Assembly (NCBI RefSeq): GCF_963678635.1
Contig: NC_087066.1
Location: 40,509,223 to 40,573,222 of the forward strand
From: Symsagittifera roscoffensis
Taxonomy: Eukaryota; Xenacoelomorpha; Acoela; Convolutidae
Length of the DNA stretch: 64,000 nt
Reading direction: 5' to 3'
Made by a program: the position numbers and the translations under genes. Each line of letters opens with the position of its first letter. Positions within the stretch are counted from its first letter, which is position 1. Below are positions 52,006-62,997 of this stretch, piece after piece. A model generated the notes under the pieces. That model searched no databases, was not told the origin of the DNA, and was given only the letters and a program-made list of their open reading frames with translations.

Positions 52006-55000
52006 CAATGTTTTTCTTTGATGATCAAAACTTGTGTCTCTTTTATTTTGTATTTTGAATAGCTGCTTTCATCATTACTCTCTCTTCTTTTTCCTCCCCC
52101 ACCTGATTAGTGAGTGGTGTGTTTCTTGAATGTTTTTCAATGATGATTGAAAACTGTGTCTCTTTTATTTTGTGTTTTGAATAGCTGCTTTCATCATTAC
52201 TCCCCTCTTCTTTTTCCTCCACCACCTGATTAGTGGGATGCGTGTGTACCTTGAAAGTTTTTCTTTGATAATTGAAACTTGTGTCTCTTTTATTTTGTGT
52301 TTTGAATAGCTGCTTCCATCGTTACTCCCCTCTTTTTTTCCTACCTGACCTGATTAGTGGGTGGTGTGTACCTTGAATGTTTTTGTGATGATTGAAACTT
52401 GTGTCTCTTTTATTTTGTGTTTTGAATAGCTGCTTTCATCATTACTCCCCTCTTCTTTTTCCTCCCCCACCTGATTAGTGGGTGGTGTGTACCTTGAAAG
52501 TTTTTCTTTGTTGATTGAAAATTGTGTCTCTTTTATTTTGTGTTTTGAATAGCTGCTTCCATCATTACTCCCCTCTTTTTTTCCTACCTGACCTGATTAG
52601 TGGGTGGTGTGTACCTTGAATGTTTTTTTTTGATGATTGAAACTTGTGTCTCTTTTATTTTGTGTTTTGAATAGCTGCTTTCATCATTACTCTCTCTTCT
52701 TTTCCTGCCCCACCTGATTAGTGGGTGGTGTGTTTCTTGACTGTTTTTCTATGATGATTGAAAACTCTGTCTCTTTTAATTTGTATTTTGAATAGCTGCT
52801 TTCATCATTACTCCCCTCTTCTTTTTCCTCCACCACCTGATTAGTGGGCTGCGTGTGTACCTTGAATGTTTTTCTTTGATAATTGAAACTTGTGTCTCTT
52901 TTATTTTGTGTTTTGAATAGCTGCTTCCATCATTGCTCCCCACTTTTTTTCCTACCTGACCTGATTAGTGGGTGGTGTGTACCTTGAAAGTTTTTCTTTG
53001 ATGATTGAAAATTGGGTCTCTTTTGTTTTGTGTTTTGAATAGCTGCTTTCAACATTACTCCCCTCTTCGTTTTCCTCCCATAGCTGATTAGTGGGTGTTG
53101 GGTAACTTGAAAGTTTTCCTTTGATGATTGAACGTTGTGTATCTTTTACTTTGTATTTTGAATAGCTGCTTTCATCCTTACTCCCCTCTTCTTTTTCCTC
53201 CCTCACCGGATAAAAGGGTGGTGTGTACCTTGTATGTTTTTCTTTGATGATTGAAACTTATGTCTCTTTTATTTTGTGTTTTGAATAGCTGCTTTCATCA
53301 TTACTCCCCTCTTCATTTTCCTCCCAACCCTGATTAGTGGGTGGTGTGTATCTTCAATGTTTTTCTTTGATGATCGAAACTTGTGTCTCTTTTATTTTGT
53401 ATTTTGAATAGCTGCTTTCATCATTACTCCCCTCTTCTTTTTCCTCCCCCACCTGATTAGCGGTTGCTGTGTACCTTGAATGTTTTTCTTTGATGATTGA
53501 AATTTGTGTCTCTTTTATTTTGGGTTTTGAATAGCAGCTTTTATAATTAGTCCCCTCTTCGTTTTCCTCCCACACCTGATTAGTAGACGGTATGTACCTT
53601 GAAAAATTTTCTTTGATGGTATAAACTTGTATCTCTTTAATTTTGTGTTTTGAGTGGCTGCTTTCATCATTACTGCCCTCTTCTTTTTCCTCCCAACCCT
53701 GATTAGTGGGTGGTGTTTAGCTTGAATTTTTTTCTTTGATGATTGAAACTTGTGTTTCTTTCATTTTGTGTTTTGAATGGCTGCTTTCATCATTAATCCC
53801 CTCTTCCTTTTCCTCCCAACCCTGATTAGTGGTTGGTGTGTACCTTGAATGTTTTTCTTTGATGATTGAAACTTATGTCTCTTTTATTTTGTGTTTGAAT
53901 AGCTGCTTTCATCATTAATCCCCTCTTCATTTTCCTCCCAACCCTGATTAGTGGGTGGTGTGTATCTTCAATGTTTTTCTTTGATGATCGAAACTTGTGT
54001 CTCTTTTATTTTGTATTTTGAATAGCTGCTTTCATCATTACTCCCCTCTTCTTTTTCCTCCCCCACCTGATTAGCGGTTGGTGTGTACCTTGAATGTTTT
54101 TCTTTGATGATTGAAATTTGTGTCTCTTTTATTTTGGGTTTTGAATAGCAGCTTTTATAATTAGTCCCCTCTTCGTTTTCCTCTCATACCTGATTAGTAG
54201 GTGGTGTGTACCTTGAAAAATTTTCTTTGATGGTATAAACTTGTATCTCTTTAATTTTGTCTTTTTGAGTGGCTGCTTTCATCATTACTGCCCTCTTCTT
54301 TTTCCTCCCAACCCTGATTATTGGGTGGTGTGTAGCTTGAATTTTTTTCTTTGATGATTGAAACTTGTGTTTCTTTCATTTTGTGTTTTGAATGGCTGCT
54401 TTCATCATTAATCCCCTCTTCCTTTTCCTCCCAACCCTGATTAGTGGTTGGTGTGTACCTTGAATGTTTTTCTTTGATGATTGAAACGTGTGTCACTTTT
54501 ATTTTGTGTCTTGAATAGCTGCTTTCACCGTTCCTCTCCTCTTCGTTTTCCTCCCATACCTGATTAGTAGGTGGTGTGGACCTTGAAAAATTTTCTTTCA
54601 TGGTATAAATTTGTATCTGTTTAATTTTGTGTTTTGAGTGGCTGCTTTCATCATTACTGCCCTCTTCTTTTTCCTCCCAACCCTGATTAGTGGGTGGTGT
54701 GTACCATGAAAGTTTTTCTTTGATGATTGAAACTTGTGTCCCTTTTATTTTGTGTTTTGAATAGCTGCTTTCATCATTACTCTCTCTTCTTTTTCTTCCC
54801 CCACCTGATTAGTGGGTGGTGTGTTTCTTGAATGTTTTTCTATGATGATTGAAAAATGTGTCTCTTTTATTTTGTGTTTTCAATAGCTGCTTTCATCATT
54901 AGTCCCCTCTTCTTTTTCCTCCACCACCTGATTAGTGGGATGCGTGTGTACCTTGAAAGTTTTTCTTTGATAATTGAAACTTGTGTCTCTTTTATTTTGT

Positions 55001-55740
55001 GTTTTGAATAGCTTCTTCCATCATTACTCCCCTCTTTTTTTCCTACGTGACCTGATTAGTGGGTGGTGTGTACCTTGAATGTTTTTTTGATGATTGAAAC
55101 TTGTGTCTCTTTTATTTTGTGTTTTGAATAGCTGCTTTCATCATTACTCCCCTCTTCTTTTTCCTCCCCCACCTGATTAGTGGGTGGTGTGTACCTTGAA
55201 AGTTTTTCTTTGTTGATTGAAAATTGTGTCTCTTTTATTTTGTGTTTTGAATAGCTGCTTCCATCATTACTCCCCTCTTTTTTTCCTTACCTGACCTAAT
55301 TAGTGGGTGGTGTGTACCTTGAATGTTTTTTTTTGATGATTGAAACTTGTGTCTCTTTTATTTTGTGTTTTGAATAGCTGCTTTCATCATTACTCTCTCT
55401 TCTTTTTCCTCCCCCACCTGATTAGTGGGTGGTGTGTTTCTTGACTGTTTTTCCATGATGATTGTAAACTGTGTCTCTTTTATTTTGTGTTTTTAATAGC
55501 TGCTTTCATCATTACTCCCCTCTTCTTTTTCCTCCACCACCTGATTAGTGGGGTGCGTGTGTACCTTGAAAGTTTTTCTTTGATAATTGAAACTTGTGTC
55601 TCTTTTATTTTGTGTTTTGAATAGCTGCTTCCATCATTACTCCCCTCTTTATTTCTTACCTGACCTGATTAGTGGGTAGTGTGTACCTTGAAAGCTTTTC
55701 TTTGATGATTTAAAATTGTGTCTCTTTTATTTTGTGTTTT

Positions 55741-58690
55741 GAATAGCTGCTTTCAACATTACTCCCCTCTTCGTTTTCCTCCCACACTTGATTAGTGATT
55801 GGTGTGTACCTTGAATGTTTTTTTGATGATTGAAACTTGTGTCTCTTTTATTTTGTGTTTTGAATAGCTGCTTTCATCATGACTCCCCTCTCTTCTTTTT
55901 ACTCCCCCACCTGATTAGTGGGTGGTGTGTACCTTGAAAGTTTTTCTTTGTTGATTGAAAATTGTGTCTCCTTATTTTGTGTTTTGAATAGCTGCTTCCA
56001 TCATTACTCCCCTCTTCGTTTTCCTCCCACACCTGATTAGTGGGTGGTGGTTAACTTGAATGTTTTCCTTTGATGACTGAAACTTGTGTCTCTTTTGTTT
56101 TCTGTTTTGAATGGCTGCTTTCATCATTACTGCCTTCTTCTTTTTCCTTACAACCCTGATTAGTGAATGGTGTGTACCTTGAATGTTTTTCTTTGATGAT
56201 TGAAACCTGTGTCACTCTTATTTTGTGTTTTGATTAGCTGCTTTCATCATTACTGCCCTCTCTTTTTTCCTCCTAAACCTCATTAGTTGGTGGTATGTAC
56301 CTTGCATGTTTTTCTTTGATGATTGAAACTTGTGTCTCTTTATTTTTTGTTTTGAATGGCTGCTTTCATCATTACCCCCCCTCCTATTTTTCCTCCCAAC
56401 CCTGATTAGTGGGTGTTGTGTACCTTGAATGTTTTTCGTTGATGATTGAAATTTGTGTCTCTTTTATTTTTGTGTTTTGAATAGCTGCTTTCATCATCAC
56501 TCCCCTCTTCTTTTTCCTCCCCCACCTGATTAGTGGGTGGTGTGTACCTTGAAAGTTTTTCTTTGATGATTGAAATTTGTGTCTCTTTTTATTTGTGTTT
56601 TGAGTAGATGCTTTTATCATTACTCCCCTTTTCTTTTTCCTCCCAACCCTGATTAGTGGGTGGTGTGTACCTTGAATGTTTTTCTTTGTTGATTGAAACT
56701 TGTGTCACTCTTATTTTGTGTTTTGATTAGCTGCTTTCATCAGTACTCACCTCTCTTTTTTCCTCCTACAATTCATTAGTGGGTGTTGTGTACCTTGAAT
56801 GTTTTTCGTTGATGATTGAAATTTGTGTCTCTTTTATTTTGTGTTTTGAATAGCTGCTTTCATCATCACTCCCCTCTTCTTTTTCCTCCCCCACCTGATT
56901 AGTGGGTGGTGTGTACCTTGAAAGTTTTTCTTTGATGATTGAAATTTGTGTCTCTTTTTATTTGTGTTTTGAGTCGATGCTTTTATCATTACTCCCCTTT
57001 TCTTTTTCCTCCCAACCCTGATTAGTGGGTGGTGTGTACCTTGAAAGTTTTTCTTTCTTGATTGAAAATTGTGTCTCCTTATTTTGTGTTTTGAATAGCT
57101 GCTTTCATCATTACTCCCCTCTTCGTTTTCCTCCCACACCTGATTAGTGGGTGGTGGTTAACTTGAATGTTTTCCTTTGATGACTGAAACTTGTGTCTCT
57201 TTTATTTTCTGTTTTGAATGGCTGCTTTCAACATTACTCCCCTCTTCGTTTTCCTCCCACACTTGATTAGTGATTGGTGTGTACCTTGAATGTTTTTTTG
57301 ATGATTGAAACTTGTGTCTCTTTTATTTTGTGTTTTGAATAGCTGCTTTCATCATGACTCCCCTCTCTTCTTTTTACTCCCCCACCTGATTAGTGGGTGG
57401 TGTGTACCTTGAAAGTTTTTCTTTGTTGATTGAAAATTGTGTCTCCTTATTTTGTGTTTTGAATAGCTGCTTTCATCATTACTCCCCTCTTCGTTTTCCT
57501 CCCACACCTGATTAGTGGGTGGTGGTTAACTTGAATGTTTTCCTTTGATGACTGAAACTTGTGTCTCTTTTATTTTCTGTTTTGAATGGCTGCTTTCATC
57601 ATTACCACCTTCTTCTTTTTCCTTACAACCCTGATTAGTGAATGGTGTGTACCTTGAATGTTTTTCTTTGATGATTGAAACCTGTGTCACTCTTATTTTG
57701 TGTTTTGATTAGCTGCTTTCATCATTACTGCCATCTCTTTTTTCCTCCTAAACCTCATTAGTTGGTGGTATGTACCTTGCATGTTTTTCTTTGATGATTG
57801 AAACTTGTGTCTCTTTATTTTTTGTTTTGAATGGCTGCTTTCATCATTACCCCCCCTCCTATTTTTCCTCCCAACCCTGATTAGTGGGTGTTGTGTACCT
57901 TGAATGTTTTTCGTTGATGATTGAAATTTGTGTCTCTTTTATTTTGTGTTTTGAATAGCTGCTTTCATCATCACTCCCCTCTTCTTTTTCCTCCCCCACC
58001 TGATTAGTGGGTGGTGTGTACCTTGAAAGTTTTTCTTTGATGATTGAAATTTGTGTCTCTTTTTATTTGTGTTTTGAGTAGATGCTTTTATCATTACTCC
58101 CCTTTTCTTTTTCCTCCCAACCCTGATTAGTGGGTGGTGTGTACCTTGAATGTTTTTCTTTGTTGATTGAAACTTGTGTCACTCTTATTTTGTGTTTTGA
58201 TTAGCTGCTTTCATCAGTACTCACCTCTCTTTTTTCCTCCTACAATTCATTAGTGGGTGTTGTGTACCTTGAATGTTTTTCGTTGATGATTGAAATTTGT
58301 GTCTCTTTTATTTTGTGTTTTGAATAGCTGCTTTCATCATCACTCCCCTCTTCTTTTTCCTCCCCCACCTGATTAGTGGGTGGTGTGTACCTTGAAAGTT
58401 TTTCTTTGATGATTGAAATTTGTGTCTCTTTTTATTTGTGTTTTGAGTAGATGCTTTTATCATTACTCCCCTTTTCTTTTTCCTCCCAACCCTGATTAGT
58501 GGGTGGTGTGTACCTTGAAAGTTTTTCTTTCTTGATTGAAAATTGTGTCTCCTTATTTTGTGTTTTGAATAGCTGCTTTCATCATTACTCCCCTCTTCGT
58601 TTTCCTCCCACACCTGATTAGTGGGTGGTGGTTAACTTGAATGTTTTCCTTTGATGACTGAAACTTGTGTCTCTTTTATTTTCTGTTTTG
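55741..58690. repeat. 12-monomer higher-order repeat, 1475-bp period
   Basis: The sequence from 55741 to about 57208 is repeated from about 57216 to 58683. The unusual GACTCCCCTCTCTTC is at 55881 and 57356, and TCTGTTTTGA at 56101 and 57576. Frames at 56834-57139 and 58308-58613 differ by a shift of 1474 bp and have the same translation. From 58682 the array continues with sequence like 57576 onward (offset 1106 bp, nine monomers) to about 59345. Confidence 0.9.
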
Positions 58691-59345
58691 AATGGCTGCT
58701 TTCATCATTACTGCCTTCTTCTTTTTCCTTACAACCCTGATTAGTGAATGGTGTGTACCTTGAATGTTTTTCTTTGATGATTGAAACCTGTGTCACTCTT
58801 ATTTTGTGTTTTGATTAGCTGCTTTCATCATTACTGCCCTCTCTTTTTTCCTCCTAAACCTCATTAGTTGGTGGTATGTACCTTGCATGTTTTTCTTTGA
58901 TGATTGAAACTTGTGTCTCTTTATTTTTTGTTTTGAATGGCTGCTTTCATCATTACCCCCCTCCTATTTTTCCTCCCAACCCTGATTAGTGCGTGTTGTG
59001 TACCTTGAATGTTTTTTGTTGATGATTGAAATTTGTGTCTCTTTTATTTTGTGTTTTGAATAGCTGCTTTCATCATCACTCCCCTCTTCTTTTTCCTCCC
59101 CCACCTGATTAGTGGGTGATGTGTACCTTGAAAGTTTTTCTTTGATGGTTGAAATTTGTGTCTCTTTTTATTTGTGTTTTGAGTAGATGCTTTTATCATT
59201 ACTCCCCTTTTCTTTTTCCTCCCAACCCTGATTAGTGGGTGGTATGTACCTTGAATGTTTTTCTTTGTTGATTGAAACTTGTGTCACTCTTATTTTGTGT
59301 TTTGATTAGCTGCTTTCATCAGTACTCACCTCTCTTTTTTCCTCC
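55741..59345. repeat. Subfamily zone H of the satellite
   Basis: Marker variants are TTTTGATTAGCTGC, CTCCTACAATTCATTAG, TTTTCGTTGATGATTG, CTTACAACCCTGATTAGTG and TTTTGAGTAGATGC. The zone is almost wholly made of a 12-monomer unit repeated at 1475 bp, followed by a 9-monomer (about 1106-bp) repeat step. Confidence 0.75.
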
Positions 59346-59939
59346 TACAATTCATTAGTGGGTGGTGTGTACGTTGAATGTTTTTCTTTGATGATTGAAA
59401 CTTGTGACTCTTTATTTTGTGTTTTGAATGGCTGCTTTCATAATTACTCCCATGTTCTTTTTCCTCCCAATCCTGATTAGTGGCTTGTGTGCACCTTGAA
59501 TGTTTTCTTTTGCTGATTGAATTTTGTGTCACTCTCATTTTGTTTTTTGAATAGCTGCTTTCATCATTATTCCCCTCTCGTTTTTCCTCCTACGCCTCAT
59601 TAGTGGGTGGTGTGTATCTTGAATGTTTTTCTTTGATGATTGAAACTTGTGTCTCTTTATTTTGTGTTTTGAATGGCTGCTTTCATCATTACTCCCCTCT
59701 TATTTTTCCTCCCAACCCTGGTTAGTGGCTGGTGTGTACCTAGAATGTTTTTCTTTGATGATTGAAAGTTGTGTCTTTTTTATTTTGTGTTTTGAATGGC
59801 TGCTTTCATAATTACTTCCCTCTTCTTTTTCCTTCCAACCCTGATTAGTGGGTGGTGTTTACCTTGAATGTTTTTCTTTGATGATTGAAACTTGTGTATT
59901 CTCTTTTTTTTTGTTTTGAATAGCTGCTTTCATCATTAC

Positions 59940-62640
59940 TCCCATGTTCTTTTTCCTCCCAATCCTGATTAGTGGCTTGTGTGCACCTTGAATGTTTTCT
60001 TTTGCTGATTGAATTTTGTGTCACTCTCATTTTGTTTTTTGAATAGCTGCTTTCATCATTATTCCCCTCTCGTTTTTCCTCCTACGCCTCATTAGTGGGT
60101 GGTGTGTATCTTGAATGTTTTTCTTTGATGATTGAAAGTTGTGTCTTTTTTATTTTGTGTTTTGAATAGCTGCTTTCATCATTGTTCCCATCTTCTTTTT
60201 CCTCCCACACCTGATTAGTGGGTGATGTGTACTTTGAATGTTTTTCTTCGATGATTGAAAATTTTGTCACTCTTATTTTGTGTTTTGAATGGCTGCTTTC
60301 ATCATTACTCCCCACTTCTTTTTCCTCCCAACCCTGGTTAGTGGGTGTTGTGTACCTAGAATGTTTTTCTTTGATGATTGAAAGTTGTGTCTTTTTTATT
60401 TTGTGTTTTGAATAGCTGCTTTCATCATTGTTCCCCTCTCTTTTTTCCTCCTACACCTCATTAGTGGGTGGTGTGTACCTTGAATGTTTTTCTTTGATGA
60501 TTGAAACTTGTGTCTCTTTATTTTGTATTTTGAATGGCTGCTTTCATCATTTTTCCCCTCTTCTTTTTCCCAACTCTGTTTAGTGGGTGGTGTGTACCTA
60601 AAATGTTTTTCTTTGATGATTGAAACTTGTGTCTCTTTTGTTTTGTGTTTTGAATAGCTGCTTTCATCATTACTCCCATCCTCTTTTTTCTCCCACACCT
60701 GATTAGTGGGTGATGTGTACCTTGAATGTTTTTCTTCGATGATTGAAATTTTTGTAACTCTTATTTTGTGTTTTGAATGGCTGCTTTCATCATTACTCCC
60801 CTCTTCTTTTCCTCCCAACCCTGGTTAGTGGGTGTTGTATACCTAGAATGTTTTTCTTTTATGATTGAAAGTTGTGTCTTTTTTATTTTGAGTTTTGAAT
60901 AGCTGCTTTCATCATTACTCCCATCCTCTTTTTCCTCCCACACCTGATTAGTGGGTGATGTGTATCTTGAATGTTTTTCTTCGATGATTGAAAGTTTTGT
61001 CACCCTTATTTTGTGTTTTGAATGGCTGCTTTCATCATTACTCCCCTCTTCTTTTTCCTCCCAACCCTGGTTAGTGGGTGTTGTGTACCTAGAATGTTTT
61101 TCTTTGATGATTGAAAGCTGTGTCTCTTTTAATTTGAGTTTGAATTTTGTGTCACTCTCATTTTGTTTTTTGAATAGCTGCTTTCATCATTATTCCCCTC
61201 TCGTTTTTCCTCCTACGCCTCATTAGTGGGTGGTGTGTATCTTGAATGTTTTTCTTTGATGATTGAAACTTGTGTCTCTTTATTTTGTGTTTTGAATGGC
61301 TGCTTTCATCATTACTCCCCTCTTCTTTTTCCTCCCAACCCTGGTTAGTGGCTGCTGGTGTGTACCTAGAATGTTTTTCTTTGATGATTGAAAGTTGTGT
61401 CTTTTTTATTTTGTGTTTTGAATAGCTGCTTTCATCATTACTCCCATGTTCTTTTTCCTCCCAATCCTGATTAGTGGCTTGTGTGCACCTTGAATGTTTT
61501 CTTTTGCTGATTGAAATTTGTGTCACTCTCATTTTGTTTTTTGAATAGCTGCTTTCATCATTATTCCCCTCTCTTTTTTCCTCCTACGCCTCATTAGTGG
61601 GTGGTGTGTATCTTGAATGTTTTTCTTTGATGATTGAAAGTTGTGTCTTTTTTATTTTGTGTTTTGAATAGCTGCTTTCATCATTGTTCCCATCTTCTTT
61701 TTCCTCCCACACCTGATTAGTGGGTGATGTGTACTTTGAATGTTTTTCTTCGATGATTGAAAATTTTGTCACTCTTATTTTGTGTTTTGAATGGCTGCTT
61801 TCATCATTACTCCCCACTTCTTTTTCCTCCCAACCCTGGTTAGTGGGTGTTGTGTACCTAGAATGTTTTTCTTTGATGATTGAAAGTTGTGTCTTTTTTA
61901 TTTTGTGTTTTGAATAGCTGCTTTCATCATTGTTCCCCTCTCTTTTTTCCTCCTACACCTCATTAGTGGGTGGTGTGTACCTTGAATGTTTTTCTTTGAT
62001 GATTGAAACTTGTGTCTCTTTATTTTGTATTTTGAATGGCTGCTTTCATCATTACTCCCCTCTTCTTTTTCCCAACTCTGTTTAGTGGGTGGTGTGTACC
62101 TAAAATGTTTTTCTTTGATGATTGAAACTTGTGTCTCTTTTGTTTTGTGTTTTGAATAGCTGCTTTCATCATTACTCCCATCCTCTTTTTTCTCCCACAC
62201 CTGATTAGTGGGTGATGTGTACCTTGAATGTTTTTCTTCGATGATTGAAATCTTTGTAACTCTTATTTTGTGTTTTGAATGGCTGCTTTCATCATTACTC
62301 CCCTCTTCTTTTTCCTCCCAAACCTGGTTAGTGGGTGTTGTATACCTAGAATGTTTTTCTTTTATGATTGAAAGTTGTGTCTTTTTTATTTTGAGTTTTG
62401 AATAGCTGCTTTCATCATTACTCCCATCCTCTTTTTCCTCCCACACCTGATTAGTGGGTGATGTGTATCTTGAATGTTTTTCTTCGATGATTGAAAGTTT
62501 TGTCACCCTTATTTTGTGTTTTGAATGGCTGCTTTCATCATTACTCCCCTCTTCTTTTTCCTCCCAACCCTGGTTAGTGGGTGTTGTGTACCTAGAATGT
62601 TTTTCTTTGATGATTGAAAGCTGTGTCTCTTTTAATTTGA
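59940..62640. repeat. 12-monomer duplication plus junction, 1502-bp offset
   Basis: Frames 60082-60315 and 61584-61817 are identical, as are the plus-strand frames 60218-60415 and 61720-61917, all at 1502 bp. The offset is 12 monomers plus 29 bp. The extra 29 bp is explained by the abnormal 152-bp spacing at 61020-61172, where the first copy ends and the second begins. Confidence 0.9.
61120..61175. repeat. Out-of-register junction, 152-bp monomer
   Basis: The GAATGGCTGC landmark at 61020 and the next GAATAGCTGC at 61172 are 152 bp apart instead of 123. Between them, AATTTGAGTTT from one unit type is followed by GAATTTTGTGTCACTCTC from another, so part of the unit is present twice. Left of the joint the sequence matches the end of the 1502-bp block near 62640; right of it, it matches the region near 59520 and 60012. 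This is a visible unequal-exchange breakpoint. Confidence 0.85.
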
Positions 62641-62752
62641 GTTTTGAATAGCTGCTTTCATCATTACTCTCCTCTTCTTTTTCCTCCCAACCCTGATTAA
62701 TGGATGGTGTGTACTTTGAATGTTTTTCTTTGATGATTGAAACTTGTGTCAC
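61898..62752 (-). other. Repeat-derived open frame of 284 codons
   Basis: Nearly seven consecutive monomers keep the minus-strand frame open, beginning at a GTG-type start. The 1502-bp-offset relatives upstream (60396-60818 and 60761-61003) are shorter and lie in two frames, so a small indel distinguishes the copies. The product would be Lys/Glu/Ser-rich with no known domain. I do not call it a gene. Confidence 0.2.
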
Positions 62753-62997
62753 TCTTATTTTGTGTTTTGATTAGCTGCTTCCATCAATACTCCATCTCTT
62801 GATTCCTCCTACACCTCATTAGTGGGCGGTGTGTAACTGAATGTTTTTTTTTGATGATTGAAACTTGTGTCTCTTTTTTTTGTGTTTTGAATGGCTGCTT
62901 TCATCATTACTCCCCTCTTCTTTTTCCACCCAACCCTGGTTAGTGGGTGGTGTGTACCTAGAATGTTTTTCTTTGATTATTGAAATTTGTGTCTCTT

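Larger units (their letters stand above)
47041..55740. repeat. Subfamily zone G of the satellite
   Basis: Marker variants are CCTCCCCCACCTGATTAGCGG, CCACCACCTGATTAGTGGG with ATGCGTGTGTACC, CTACCTGACCTGATTAG, GAATAGCAGCTTTTAT and TCTTCAAGGTTTTTC or TCTTCAATG. Copies at offsets 369, 492 and 863 bp are nested inside a 14-monomer, 1724-bp duplication. Borders are approximate on the left and sharper on the right, where zone H begins. Confidence 0.7.
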
